Part shown: positions 54,691 to 64,000 of the stretch, piece by piece
Layout: each line of letters begins with the position of its first letter
How positions within the stretch are numbered: the first letter of the stretch is position 1
DNA from: Bacteroidota bacterium
GTDB taxonomy: Bacteria; Bacteroidota; Bacteroidia; Bacteroidales; JAADJA01
Assembly (NCBI GenBank): GCA_020444515.1
Contig: JAHLKX010000007.1
Coordinates: 1-64,000, forward strand
Length of the DNA stretch: 64,000 nt
Direction of reading: 5' to 3'
Position numbers and translations under genes: made by a program
The notes under the pieces: model-generated
Databases searched by the model: none
The model's input: only the letters and a program-made list of their open reading frames with translations
What the model was told of the DNA's origin: nothing

Positions 54691-55416
54691 ATGGGCCTGT
54701 ATTCTTCCATTTCCGACAATAAAAAGAAATTCGCTGTTCTGGTTGACCCTGATAAGTACGACAGCCGTCAGTTAATTGATCTGGTGACCCTGGCAAAGGA
54801 GAGCATGGTTAATTATTTTTTTGTAGGTGGTAGTTTGCTCAACAGCGGGAATATTGGAGATACTATTCGCATTATCAAAGATCATTGCGAAATCCCGGTC
54901 ATTATTTTCCCGGGCGATGAATTACAGATCAACGAACAGGCCGACGCCATTTTGCTCCTGTCTCTGATTTCAGGTCGTAATCCCGAACTGCTCATCGGAA
55001 AACATGTAATTGCTGCACCTCATCTCAAAAAGAGCAGCCTCGAAATTCTTCCTACCGGTTATATGCTCATTGACAGTGGTAAATCTACCACAGCCCTTTA
55101 CATGAGTAATTCCATGCCCATACCACATGATAAGGATGGAATAGCAGCTTCTACAGCCATGGCCGGCGAAATGCTGGGACTCAAACTGATTTACATGGAT
55201 GGAGGCAGTGGTGCACAGGATGCGGTATCTTCAAGGATGATCGAACATGTAAAAGAAAATATTTCCATACCCTTGATCATTGGTGGTGGGATTCGCACAC
55301 CGCAGGTTGCTGCTGAAAAATTCAAGGCCGGTGCCGATGTGATTGTGGTGGGCAATGCCATTGAGTCGGATCAGTCACTTTTAACCCGGATCGCAGAGAT
55401 CGTATATTCCCTATAG
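54691..55416 (+). CDS. Geranylgeranyl/heptaprenylglyceryl phosphate synthase
   Basis: A 241-residue TIM-barrel prenyltransferase of the GGGP synthase (PcrB-like) family. Typical signs are VLVDPDKY near the N-terminus (about 17-23), FVGGSLL, the phosphate-binding segments IYMDGGSGAQD and IIGGGIRTPQVA, and VVGNAIESD at the C-terminus. It joins an isoprenoid diphosphate to glycerol 1-phosphate, making an ether lipid precursor. Bacteroidota commonly carry this group with unknown chain length and role. Not coupled to a neighbour: 138 bp from trxB and 98 bp to the DPP-IV gene. A TATTTTG/TTTG pair at 54634-54665 could be its promoter. Confidence 0.88.
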   Translation: MGLYSSISDNKKKFAVLVDPDKYDSRQLIDLVTLAKESMVNYFFVGGSLLNSGNIGDTIRIIKDHCEIPVIIFPGDELQINEQADAILLLSLISGRNPELLIGKHVIAAPHLKKSSLEILPTGYMLIDSGKSTTALYMSNSMPIPHDKDGIAASTAMAGEMLGLKLIYMDGGSGAQDAVSSRMIEHVKENISIPLIIGGGIRTPQVAAEKFKAGADVIVVGNAIESDQSLLTRIAEIVYSL

Positions 55417-55514
55417 TTAATTTGAGCTAACCACTGCTCGGTTTTAGTTTCCCCAAATACATTCCAGAATACAAATTTTAGTTAATTTGCAATCCGTTTT
55501 AAAATTAATTTGAC

Positions 55515-57662
55515 ATGCAAATGAATATTCGGATTTATCTATTGTTGTTAATGGCATTGACCATTCTTTCGATCAATGCCCAGGATAAACAACTCACGCT
55601 TGAAGATGCGGTTTACATGAATCGCAGTATATTTCCAAAAAGAATTAACCAGCTCAACTGGATGGGCAAAAGTGATTATTGGTCTTATGTGGATAATAAC
55701 GAATTGATCAGAAGCCGCGCTAGCTCCAATGATCCTCAAACCATTGCCAACCTCGACGACTTGAATGCTGGTATGGCTGACCTTGAAGAAGATTCGATAA
55801 AACGGTTTCCACAGTTCAGTTTCCTGGAAGAAAACAAAATTTATTTTACCAATAAAAATCAACTATATACCTACAACATCACAACCAGAAATCTTCAAAA
55901 GGTGAATGGTTATCCCAAAGAGGCTGCGAACACAGATGTCTGTAATAAAACCCTGAATGTTGCCTATACCATCGACAATAATGTTTATATCGCTGCTGAT
56001 GGTCAACAAACACAGCTTACTTTCGATGAAAATAAAGGCATTGTGAATGGACAGGAGGTGCACCGCCGCGAATTTGGCATTCATACCGGAACTTTTTGGT
56101 CACCCGAAGGTAAATATCTGGCCTTTTACAGAAAGGATGAGACCATGGTCACCGACTATCCCCTGGTAGATATAAATACAAGAATAGCGGAAGTCAAAAA
56201 CATTAAATATCCCATGGCAGGAATGGCCAGCCACCATGTCACACTGGGTGTTTACAACCTCGAAACAGGTGAAACAATTTTTATGAAAACGGGTGAGCCG
56301 AAAGAACAATACCTCACTTGTATTACCTGGGACCCTTCGGAACAATATGTTTATATAGCACTTTTAAATCGTGATCAAAATCATCTGAAGCTGAATAAAT
56401 ACGATGTTGGCACAGGTGATTTAGTAAAAACCTTGTTTGAAGAACAAAGTGAAAAATATGTTGAACCTGAAAACCCGCTTTTATTTCCCGAAAACTTACC
56501 GGGCCGGTTCTTCTGGTTCAGTGAGCGCGATGGATACAACCACCTTTATTTGTATGATACCGATGGCAATCTGATTCAACAGGTTACAAAGGGTGAATGG
56601 GTAGTTACCGATTATCTTGGAATGGATGAAAAGGGGAAGCAAGTATTCTTTAAAGCTACCAAAGACAGCCCAATTGAGCAAAATTTATACGGTGTTGAAT
56701 TGAAATCCGGGAAGATTACTCGTTTAAGTCCGGATCATGGAAGCCACAGCGGAATGGTCAGCCACTCCGGCAAATACATCATTGATGCATACAGCAGTAC
56801 CGAGGTGGCCAGAGAATACAAAATGTTGAACGATAAAGGTGCTGTTGAATTTGTAATCCAGGAAAATATGGATCCGCTCAAAGATTATGATCTTGGCGAA
56901 ATGTCAATCTTTACCATTAAAGCAAAAGACAGCACCGATCTCTACTGCCGGTTGATTAAACCGTCCAATTTCGAAGAAGGTAAAAAATACCCCGTCTTCT
57001 TTTATGTGTATGGCGGACCGCATTCACAACTCGTGAACGACTCGTGGCTTGGCGCTGCCGGCATTTTCCAGAATTATATGGCACAACAAGGTTATGTGGT
57101 GTTTACCATGGACAATCGGGGAACCGCCAACCGTGGCCTGGAATTCGAGCAGGCAATTTTCCGTAACCTGGGAAACCTGGAAGTTTCCGATCAGATGCAG
57201 GGAATAGAATACCTGAAATCTCTCGACTTTGTTGATCCCGACCGCATTGGTGTCGACGGTTGGAGTTATGGAGGTTTTATGACGATTTCAATGATCCTTA
57301 AAAATCCTGGTGTGTTTAAAGCAGCTTGTGCAGGTGGCCCCGTTGTCGACTGGAAATGGTATGAAGTGATGTATGGCGAACGTTATATGGACACGCCCAA
57401 ATCCAATCCTGAAGGGTATGAAAATGCTAATCTGTTGAATAAAGTTGACAGCCTGAATACCGACCTGCTCATCTTACAGGGTACCATGGACAATACGGTC
57501 GTTTGGCAGAACAGCCTCAATTTTATCAAGGAATGTGTCAGCAAAGGAAAGCAGGTGGAATACTTTGTTTATCCCGATCATGAACACAATGTTAGGGGCA
57601 AAGACCGGGCTCATATGTATGAGAAAATCCGGATGTTTTTTGATGAGCGGTTGAAGAACTGA
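55515..57662 (+). CDS. Dipeptidyl peptidase IV family (S9B) serine peptidase
   Basis: A 715-residue exported peptidase with a signal peptide ending near NAQD. Residues ~30-460 form the beta-propeller (for example EHHRREFGIHTGTFWSPEGK-like blades). Residues ~470-715 are the alpha/beta hydrolase with catalytic Ser584 (GWSYGGFM), Asp659 (GTMDNTVVW) and His691 (PDHEHNV). DPP-IV cuts Xaa-Pro dipeptides from peptide N-termini in the periplasm; this is a standard protein-degrading enzyme of Bacteroidota. The length is as expected for the family. Confidence 0.93.
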   Translation: MQMNIRIYLLLLMALTILSINAQDKQLTLEDAVYMNRSIFPKRINQLNWMGKSDYWSYVDNNELIRSRASSNDPQTIANLDDLNAGMADLEEDSIKRFPQFSFLEENKIYFTNKNQLYTYNITTRNLQKVNGYPKEAANTDVCNKTLNVAYTIDNNVYIAADGQQTQLTFDENKGIVNGQEVHRREFGIHTGTFWSPEGKYLAFYRKDETMVTDYPLVDINTRIAEVKNIKYPMAGMASHHVTLGVYNLETGETIFMKTGEPKEQYLTCITWDPSEQYVYIALLNRDQNHLKLNKYDVGTGDLVKTLFEEQSEKYVEPENPLLFPENLPGRFFWFSERDGYNHLYLYDTDGNLIQQVTKGEWVVTDYLGMDEKGKQVFFKATKDSPIEQNLYGVELKSGKITRLSPDHGSHSGMVSHSGKYIIDAYSSTEVAREYKMLNDKGAVEFVIQENMDPLKDYDLGEMSIFTIKAKDSTDLYCRLIKPSNFEEGKKYPVFFYVYGGPHSQLVNDSWLGAAGIFQNYMAQQGYVVFTMDNRGTANRGLEFEQAIFRNLGNLEVSDQMQGIEYLKSLDFVDPDRIGVDGWSYGGFMTISMILKNPGVFKAACAGGPVVDWKWYEVMYGERYMDTPKSNPEGYENANLLNKVDSLNTDLLILQGTMDNTVVWQNSLNFIKECVSKGKQVEYFVYPDHEHNVRGKDRAHMYEKIRMFFDERLKN

Positions 57663-57745
57663 TTCAATTAGCATTTATATTAAATTCAAAAAAACAAAAT
57701 GCCAAAAACTCTATTTTACACTATTGCACTTAAATCAGTTTAACC

Positions 57746-58210
57746 ATGGAAATTAAAACGCTTGTTAAGCAACCTGCTGTTGAGCAAAACATCAAACTGA
57801 ACAGGAAACTTGTTCAGTTTGAAAAGTTGATTGCTGAGCTGAATTCGAAAGATCTCCCTGATAAGATCGTAATGACAATCAATAGTAAAATTGATGTCAT
57901 CAATTCATTTTCAGGCACCGATAAAGCTTTAAAAAAGCAAATCAATAAGATGCAGTTTCAAACGCTTAAGTTAGTTGAAAAAGAACGTAAACTTGTTCCT
58001 AAAAATCATTACCGCAATACCTGGCTGGCCATAGGAATGGTAACTTTCGGAGTTCCAATTGGTGTGGCCTTTAGTGTAAGCATTGGTAATATGGCTTTTA
58101 TAGGAATTGGAATTCCTGTGGGGATGGTAATCGGGATGGCCATTGGTGCTGGTATGGATCAAAAAGCGGGGAAAGAAGGGCGGCAACTAAATATAGAAAT
58201 TAGATCCTAA
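57746..58210 (+). CDS. Small glycine-rich membrane protein
   Basis: A 154-residue protein. Residues 1-90 are a charged helical or coiled-coil segment (LNRKLVQFEKLIAELNSKD). Residues ~95-140 form two glycine-rich hydrophobic stretches (WLAIGMVTFGVPIGVAFSV; GIGIPVGMVIGMAIGAGMD), as in glycine-zipper membrane proteins. No family is recognised. It stands alone, 83 bp after DPP-IV, convergent with the UvrA-like gene. Confidence 0.65.
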   Translation: MEIKTLVKQPAVEQNIKLNRKLVQFEKLIAELNSKDLPDKIVMTINSKIDVINSFSGTDKALKKQINKMQFQTLKLVEKERKLVPKNHYRNTWLAIGMVTFGVPIGVAFSVSIGNMAFIGIGIPVGMVIGMAIGAGMDQKAGKEGRQLNIEIRS

Positions 58211-58319
58211 TGTTATGGCCTATGAGGTCTTATCAATTACAAAGCATTGAAATCTTAATTTTGTTCCAACTGATGGTTGTTTGTCAACGTTTTAAATATT
58301 TCCAATTAAATGGGTCTGC

Positions 58320-61300
58320 TTAATTCTTTTTATCTAAAATGTACTTTCCTGTAGCAGAATTTGTTGCCCTGAGTAGCCCATCCAGCTTACCTTCATACAC
58401 CACCTCACCCCCAAATTCCCCGCTGCCCGGACCCAGATCGATCACATGGTTGGCCCGGCAAATGATGTGGGGGTTATGCTCGATAAAGATCACGGTGTTT
58501 TGCTCACCGATCAAATGTTTGGTGAGATGGATGAGAAAAGGCAGGTCGGTAAGATGCAATCCCCGTGAGGGCTCATCGAAAATAAAAATCCCATTGCCTG
58601 ATTTCTGTGAGATGATCTCGCGGACTATTTTTAAACGCTGGATCTCACCTCCTGAGAGGCTTGCAGATGACCGCCCAAGCTGAAGATAGCTAAGTCCCAA
58701 TGAAATGAGGGTTTCCAAAGCCCCGACAATCGCAGACTGATCTGCAAAAAATTTAAAGCCGTCCTCCATGCTCATATCCAATACCTCAGAAATGGATTTA
58801 CCCTTAAGATGTATTTCCAGTATATGGGGCTGGTACCGTTTTCCACGACAGGTTTCACATTCGGTTTTTACATCGGCCATAAAATCAAGGGGCACCTGCT
58901 TGTATCCGTAGCCCTTACAGTCTGGACACTGCCCTGATTTTGAGTTAAAGGAGAAGTCAGCTGCTTTCAACCCGGCTGCCTTAGCTTCAGGGGTTGACGT
59001 AAACAATTTCCGGATATCATCAAAAATGCCGGTAAAGGTTGCCGGTGTGCTTGCAGCTGTGGCAGTACCCGGCGTTTTGTCGATCCATCGGACAAATTCA
59101 ATATGATCCAAACCATCCATCTCTTCGCAATGTATGGCTTTGTCTGCATTGAATGAGGGAAGAAGTACATCCCGCAACAAAGATGTTTTCCCACTACCCG
59201 ACACACCTGTAACAACATTTAAGCAATTGGTTTTAAACCTGACATCGATCCATTTTAAATTGTTCGCCCTGGCTCCAATAATTTTTATTTCCCTTGAAGG
59301 CAGATGAATAGGGATCGGATCGATCACCGCTTTTTCACGGAGAACTATTGAAGTTAGGTTATCCTTTTTCATCACTTCATCAATACTTCCCGAAAAAGTG
59401 ACCCGTCCGCCCTCACTTCCTGCACCCGGTCCGGTTTCGATGATTTGATCGGCCTTGCGGATAATTTCGGGATTATGCTCCACCGTCACCACTGTGTTCC
59501 CTTGCTCGACGATTCTGGCAATGGATTGATTCACACGATCCGCATCCAGCGGATGCAAACCGGTGCTTGGTTCATCCAGTACGTAGGTCATACCGGTGAG
59601 CCCACCCGTGAGATGTGTACTCAGGAAAACGCGCTGCAACTCACCACCCGAAAGAGTTTTGGATTGTCGATTCAGGTTCAGGTGATCCAAACCGAGATCG
59701 ACCAGGTTCTCCAGCTTCACAATGATATCACCAAGGATTTGAGATTGTGCTGTTCCAAAATCAGCAGATAAGTTAAATCGGGTGGGATGTTTTAGGATCT
59801 CATTAAAAAGCTCAATGCTTTGCCGGATACTGAGTTGCGTGATGCTGTGAATGGAATGGCCGGCAAACTTAACTTTCAGGATATCTTCTTTGAAACGCTT
59901 TCCTTCACAAACCGGGCAGGTATCTTCGACCAGAAAAGTCCGGAGGTCTTCCCCTTTGCCATTGGCGTGCTTGCGGTAATACTCCTCCAGAATCAGATTT
60001 ACAAAACCTTTCCATTTTCCGGTAAACTGATGTGAGCCGGTCCGGCCTTTTCGATTGAAGTTCCAGTTTACATCAAACATTCCTTCTCCCGTTCCAAACA
60101 AAGCTATATTCATTGCTGTCTGGCTCAATTCACCTGCAGTCCTCGAAAAATCTATGCCTTTTTCTTTTCCAATGGTATGCAACATCGCCATGTATTGCCC
60201 GAAAGGATCGGTGTAAAACAGAATGGATTTATGGTTTCCGAATGCACCATTTTCAATCGAAAGATTTGGATATTCAATCATAAGACTGGGTGTGGAAGTA
60301 AGTACATATCCCAATCCGCTGCAGTTCGGGCAACTTCCATCGGAACTGTTAAACGAAAATGCACCGGCTTTGAGATTGGCCGGAGCATTTCCTAATTTAC
60401 CATACCGTGCAAAAATTAACCTGTAATGATCAAAAATTTCGGTGAGAGTTCCAAGTGTTGAGCGGGGATCGTTTACCTGGAGGTTTTGTCTTAAGGCAAG
60501 CGAAGGTGTGAGTCCGGAAACGGTCCCAAATTCGGACTGCGACAATTTTCCCATAAACCGCCTGACATAGGATGGAAAGCTTTCAACGAAACGATTTTGT
60601 GCTTCCGAAAACAGGGTGTCGAAAGCCAGGGAGCTTTTGCCACTACCCGATTTTCCGGTGATGACAATATGCTTTTCATACGGAAATTCCACGAATGGAA
60701 TCTGCAGGTTATTTGTGGATACCTGTGTAAAGCGTATGGCCTGATGAGTTTTCGTTTCAATGCTTTCTGATAGAGCTTCTTTTTTGTGATTTAAAAATTT
60801 TGCTGTGATTGAATCGCTGCATTCGTAAAGTTCATTCACCGGTCCCTGAAATACGATCTTTCCGCCCTGGCTCGCCGATCCCGGACCGAGGTCGATCACG
60901 TTATGGGCATTTTTTATAAAGTCAGGATGGTGTTCAATGGCGATGATCGTACCATCCTCATTCAGCAGTTGAGCAAACAAGTTTATCAATACCTGGATAT
61001 CCTGAAAGTGCAGACCTGTAGTTGGTTCGTCGAAAATGAACAATTTTTTACCGCTACTCCCTTTGATGATCTCTGTGGCCAGTTTCACACGCTGCGCCTC
61101 ACCGCCCGAAAGTGTCCCTGACGACTGGCCAAGCTTCAGGTACCCCAGACCTATCGCCTGCATTACAGCCAGGTATTTCTCGATTTTTGATTGATCACTG
61201 AAAAACACGGCCGCTTCATTAACCGACATATTCAAAACATCAGCTATGCTTTTGTTCTGATGTTGAATGTCCAGGATTTCCACCTTGTACCTATTGCCGT

Positions 61301-63221
61301 TGCAGGCAGGACAAACGGTTTCTACATTTCCCAGGAAGTGCATGCCCACCTCCAGCTTACCGGCGCCTTCACAGGTTTCGCAGCGCCCTTTGCCGGTATT
61401 GAATGAGAAAGCTCCGGCATTGAGTTTGCTTTTTTTCGCTTCAGGCAAACTGGCATAAAACGCACGGATCTGATCAAAAACCCTGGTATATGTGGCCGGC
61501 GTACTTCTGGCATTTTTCCCGATAGGGCTTCTATCGACGGCAACAACCTGTTTAAAATCAGCATTTGCAAGTACAGGCTTTCCCTTTGCATTCAACTGAT
61601 CGTGATAACTGTTTCTCAAAAGCGGCAGCAGGGTTTGTTTGACCAGGCTCGACTTTCCGGCACCCGAAACACCGGTGATTACATTCAGCCGATTATTCAT
61701 AAAAACGGGTGAAATTTGTTGCAGGTTGTTGATCTCAGCATTCCTGATCTGAAAAACGTCCTGTTCACCTTTAGTGTGAAAATCCATCCTGATCTTTTTC
61801 TTTCCCAGTAAATAATCTCTTGTCAGAGAAGAATGTTTGGATTTCAGAAATTCATTTTTGGAGCCGTTGTAAAGAATTTCACCACCTTTATTTCCTGCGC
61901 CGGGCCCCACCTCCACGATCCAGTCGGCCTGAAGAATGGTATCGGCATCGTGCTCTACAACAATGGCTGTATTTCCGTTTTCAACTAACCGACGAATCGT
62001 AGCGATCAGCTCCCGGTGATTCGATGGATGAACACCAACAGAAGGTTCGTCAAAAATGAAAGTGATATTTCTTAGTTCGGAGGTGACCAGCTTTGTGAGC
62101 TGGATCCGCTGCAACTCCCCACCTGAAAGCGTATTTGATCTTCGGTTGCACGACAAGTATCCCAGGCCCAGTTTCGACAACATGTCAATCCGGCTTAAGA
62201 TCTGAGCAAAAACCGATTTGGCAATTTTGTTTTCATTTTCTGAAAAAGTGATTGCCTGAAATTCATCCTTTAGTTGATCTAGGCTTAAACCATTGAACCA
62301 GGCAATGTTGTGATCACCAACTTTCACATTCAATGCTTTAGGGTTGAGCCGGTCACCCCAGCAATTGCTGCAGATTTGTGTTTTCGAAAACCTGAGAATA
62401 TTCGGATTTCTTTCACGCTGAAGGATTTGCTCCATCACTGGCAGTATGCCTTTGTAGTAGCCCTCTTCGCGCGGTTTGGCCGTGATTCCCGACCAACGCA
62501 TCCGCGATTCAAGCGTATGTTTGCCATAAGGAATTTTGATCCTGTCAGAACCATTCAGCACCACATACTTTTGCTCCGGTGTAAGGTCTTTCCAGGGAAT
62601 ATCCACATTGAATCCATGGACTTTACAAACTTCGTTCAATGCGTCGATTGTCACCTGCGAGTAGATGATGTAGCCTTTGGGATTGGTTATTTTGAAACAA
62701 CCTTCGCGGATGCTCTTGTCAGGATCAGCGATCAGGAGATCGGGATCGATCCGGTCTTCCAGACCCAGGCCTTTGCAATGTTCGCAGGCTCCCACCGATG
62801 AATTAAAGGAAAAAAGGCTCTGGGTGAGCCGGATGTTGCTGTTGTCGGGTTTGCCAAGCCGGGCGAAAAGAAGACGGAGGTGATCGTAAATTTCCGTCAG
62901 CGTTCCGACGGTTGATCGTGGATTGTTACCGAAATTACTTTGCGAAAGTGCCAAAGTCGGCGTAAGACCTGTGATCTCATCCGCATCGGGTTTCTGTAAT
63001 TTGCCCATGAGCTGCCGGGCTTGTAGGTTGAGGTTTTCCAGATACTTTCGACGACCTTCACCATGTATCACATCAAAAGCCAGGCTCGACTTCCCCGATC
63101 CCGAAACACCGGTTACCGCAATAAACCGATTCCTTGGAAGATCAAGCGAAACCCCTTTGAGGTTATTTTCCCTGACATTTTTAAGTTGTATCCAGTCCTG
63201 GTGCCCTTCCATTTTACACAA
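58320..63221 (-). CDS. Double-length UvrA2-like ABC protein (four ATPase halves)
   Basis: A 1633-residue protein with two complete UvrA-like units joined head to tail. Four Walker A motifs are visible (GVSGSGKSS at 38, GVSGAGKSS, GKSGSGKSS, GVSGSGKTS), as are four signature motifs (LSGGELQR, LSGGEAQR, LSGGELQR, LSGGEIQR). Zinc-finger pairs occur in each unit (CEHCKGLG...CSNCWG; CETCEGAG...CPACNGNRY; CPNCSGLG...CPVCEGKR; CPDCKGYG...CETCRGKRY). After FARLGKP and FARYGKL the chain goes directly to the first zinc finger, so the UvrB-binding domain of true UvrA is missing in both units. Canonical UvrA (~940 residues) acts as a dimer; this chain is its covalent equivalent. It is probably a UvrA2-type protein for DNA damage or drug tolerance, not the main excision nuclease. 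Confidence 0.9.
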   Translation of the reverse strand: MCKMEGHQDWIQLKNVRENNLKGVSLDLPRNRFIAVTGVSGSGKSSLAFDVIHGEGRRKYLENLNLQARQLMGKLQKPDADEITGLTPTLALSQSNFGNNPRSTVGTLTEIYDHLRLLFARLGKPDNSNIRLTQSLFSFNSSVGACEHCKGLGLEDRIDPDLLIADPDKSIREGCFKITNPKGYIIYSQVTIDALNEVCKVHGFNVDIPWKDLTPEQKYVVLNGSDRIKIPYGKHTLESRMRWSGITAKPREEGYYKGILPVMEQILQRERNPNILRFSKTQICSNCWGDRLNPKALNVKVGDHNIAWFNGLSLDQLKDEFQAITFSENENKIAKSVFAQILSRIDMLSKLGLGYLSCNRRSNTLSGGELQRIQLTKLVTSELRNITFIFDEPSVGVHPSNHRELIATIRRLVENGNTAIVVEHDADTILQADWIVEVGPGAGNKGGEILYNGSKNEFLKSKHSSLTRDYLLGKKKIRMDFHTKGEQDVFQIRNAEINNLQQISPVFMNNRLNVITGVSGAGKSSLVKQTLLPLLRNSYHDQLNAKGKPVLANADFKQVVAVDRSPIGKNARSTPATYTRVFDQIRAFYASLPEAKKSKLNAGAFSFNTGKGRCETCEGAGKLEVGMHFLGNVETVCPACNGNRYKVEILDIQHQNKSIADVLNMSVNEAAVFFSDQSKIEKYLAVMQAIGLGYLKLGQSSGTLSGGEAQRVKLATEIIKGSSGKKLFIFDEPTTGLHFQDIQVLINLFAQLLNEDGTIIAIEHHPDFIKNAHNVIDLGPGSASQGGKIVFQGPVNELYECSDSITAKFLNHKKEALSESIETKTHQAIRFTQVSTNNLQIPFVEFPYEKHIVITGKSGSGKSSLAFDTLFSEAQNRFVESFPSYVRRFMGKLSQSEFGTVSGLTPSLALRQNLQVNDPRSTLGTLTEIFDHYRLIFARYGKLGNAPANLKAGAFSFNSSDGSCPNCSGLGYVLTSTPSLMIEYPNLSIENGAFGNHKSILFYTDPFGQYMAMLHTIGKEKGIDFSRTAGELSQTAMNIALFGTGEGMFDVNWNFNRKGRTGSHQFTGKWKGFVNLILEEYYRKHANGKGEDLRTFLVEDTCPVCEGKRFKEDILKVKFAGHSIHSITQLSIRQSIELFNEILKHPTRFNLSADFGTAQSQILGDIIVKLENLVDLGLDHLNLNRQSKTLSGGELQRVFLSTHLTGGLTGMTYVLDEPSTGLHPLDADRVNQSIARIVEQGNTVVTVEHNPEIIRKADQIIETGPGAGSEGGRVTFSGSIDEVMKKDNLTSIVLREKAVIDPIPIHLPSREIKIIGARANNLKWIDVRFKTNCLNVVTGVSGSGKTSLLRDVLLPSFNADKAIHCEEMDGLDHIEFVRWIDKTPGTATAASTPATFTGIFDDIRKLFTSTPEAKAAGLKAADFSFNSKSGQCPDCKGYGYKQVPLDFMADVKTECETCRGKRYQPHILEIHLKGKSISEVLDMSMEDGFKFFADQSAIVGALETLISLGLSYLQLGRSSASLSGGEIQRLKIVREIISQKSGNGIFIFDEPSRGLHLTDLPFLIHLTKHLIGEQNTVIFIEHNPHIICRANHVIDLGPGSGEFGGEVVYEGKLDGLLRATNSATGKYILDKKN

Positions 63222-63337
63222 ATTTTCGGCAAAGGTAGCTTATGCATATTTTATTTGGAAACTTGTGAAATTAAAAGGATACAATAATCAGAGAATAAAA
63301 TAAATTATAACTTTGCAACCTGAAACTTAGAACTATT

Positions 63338-63428
63338 GGAGAGTTGCCGGAGTGGTCGAACGGGGCAGTCTCGAAAACTGTTGACCGCTTTATGTGGTCC
63401 GAGGGTTCGAATCCCTCACTCTCCGCCA
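63338..63428 (+). tRNA. tRNA-Ser (CGA)
   Basis: A 91-nt tRNA including the encoded CCA (63426-63428). The acceptor is GGAGAGT/ACTCTCC. The anticodon stem GCAGT/ACTGT surrounds loop CTCGAAA (anticodon CGA, codon UCG). The long variable arm around GACCGCTTTATGTGGTC marks a class II tRNA, and the T arm is GAGGG/CCCTC. Confidence 0.95.
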
Positions 63429-63646
63429 AACCAGGGTCTTTTAATACTCCCTCACCCGCCTTATTTGATCGTCGAATTTCCGACGTTAAGATGAGTAGAT
63501 TGCGTTTTCAAAAACTTAAAATCTTCAGACTATTCAATTGAGTCTTTAGTGAATTGTATTTATCTTTTTTCGCCGAATGCCTGATTTACATTTCGAAAAA
63601 TAAGCAAAGACAATCATTTATATTTGGAGATTTGTCATTTGGGAAA

Positions 63647-64000
63647 TTATCCCACCCGCATATGTCGCCTGCTAAAAGCGAATAAACCAATAATAAAATA
63701 AACAATGATCAAAACCAGGATCGCTATAATCTCAGGAAGAATATCCTGGAAATCCATATCCATAATCATGATCTTTTTAAGGGCCTGAATGGCATGGGTA
63801 GGTGACATGAGCCCTTGCGCCGAAACAGGGTATCCAAAAAGATGGAACATGGCCTTTCCTTCAATTGGAAAAGCAGCACCTGTAAAAAACATAAAAAGGA
63901 ACAAAGGGAAATTTCCCACCACCAGAATTTCATTCACACTTTTTGTTACAGCGCCGAGGATCAGGCTAAAGGCAATGATAGAAATACTCGTTAGCACTGC
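63647..64000 (-). CDS. ABC-2 type permease, C-terminal part (start outside window)
   Basis: The frame is open to the right edge and continues beyond it; the GTG at 63997 is an internal Val codon. About 117 residues are seen, with membrane segments at the left part (ISIIAFSLILGAVTKSV), the middle (FPLFLFMFFTGAAFPIE) and the end (IIAILVLIIVYFIIGLFAFSRR). The loop GYPVSAQGLMSPTHAIQAL and the final RR-rich end fit the C-terminal end of ABC-2 transporter permeases. Such permeases export drugs, lipids or polysaccharides with an ATPase partner that is not in view. Confidence 0.82.
   Translation of the reverse strand, partial: AVLTSISIIAFSLILGAVTKSVNEILVVGNFPLFLFMFFTGAAFPIEGKAMFHLFGYPVSAQGLMSPTHAIQALKKIMIMDMDFQDILPEIIAILVLIIVYFIIGLFAFSRRHMRVG

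Noticed and set aside
61191..63303. Plus-strand frames over the UvrA-like gene
   Set aside because: Mirror frames of a strongly conserved minus-strand gene.
63344..63541. Protein-coding frame over tRNA-Ser
   Set aside because: The frame runs through a fully folding tRNA gene.
1..64000. CRISPR array
   Set aside because: No regularly spaced identical repeats and no cas gene were seen.

Overview
The window looks like chromosome of a member of the Bacteroidota. The evidence is a SprB-repeat adhesin with a type IX secretion (T9SS) C-terminal domain, several FISUMP domains, a DPP-IV peptidase, a geranylgeranylglyceryl-phosphate synthase-like gene, AT-rich intergenic DNA and very few Shine-Dalgarno-like leaders. 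I cannot name the species from the sequence alone.

Layout. 1-4.1 kb is chromosomal: the 3' part of a SprB-repeat T9SS adhesin, a small outer-membrane beta-barrel-like protein, then a run of hairpins. From 4,096 to 51,944 lies an integrated element of about 47.8 kb. Its boundaries are a 46-bp direct repeat (one mismatch) made of the 3' half of tRNA-Pro(GGG). A tRNA fragment lies at the left end and the intact tRNA-Pro at the right end. A tyrosine recombinase gene sits about 150 bp inside the left end. From 52 to 64 kb the chromosome resumes: M19 dipeptidase, thioredoxin reductase, GGGP synthase, DPP-IV, a small glycine-rich protein, a double-length UvrA2-like protein, tRNA-Ser(CGA) and the edge of an ABC-2 permease.

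Inside the element: (i) a core at 4.3-9.6 kb with integrase, an unknown protein, an excisionase-like HTH protein, a PrimPol-SF3 helicase replicase and an iteron-like candidate origin; (ii) a candidate defence locus at 9.8-14.7 kb with a GHKL/HSP90-type ATPase, an RHH-containing partner and a divergent HNH-HIT fusion; (iii) a 24-kb two-armed locus at 15.3-39.0 kb; (iv) an IS3-type element with a nonsense-mutated transposase, beside a doubly broken NUC1-type nuclease; (v) genes with large imperfect palindromes resembling integron attC sites at 41.7-45.5 kb; (vi) a secreted beta-helix/FISUMP protein; and (vii) decayed DNA up to the tRNA. No capsid, terminase, relaxase or type IV secretion gene was seen. 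The element is therefore better called a satellite-like or mobilizable genomic island than a prophage or self-transmissible ICE.

The 15.3-39.0 kb locus is the most interesting part. The plus-strand arm encodes secreted or anchored proteins: two NTF2-like-looking small proteins, a TPR protein, a papain-like peptidase with DUF4384, SUMF1 and FISUMP proteins, a membrane Ser/Thr kinase with extracytoplasmic MORN repeats, a caspase-like protein and a papain-fold protein that has lost its catalytic residues. The converging minus-strand arm encodes an FHA membrane protein, a PP2C membrane phosphatase, a large TPR-like secreted protein, a second Ser/Thr kinase and a secreted vWA protein. I infer a phosphorylation circuit that crosses the inner membrane and controls secreted proteases and binding proteins. 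Its role (defence, interbacterial conflict or surface sensing) is not shown by the sequence.
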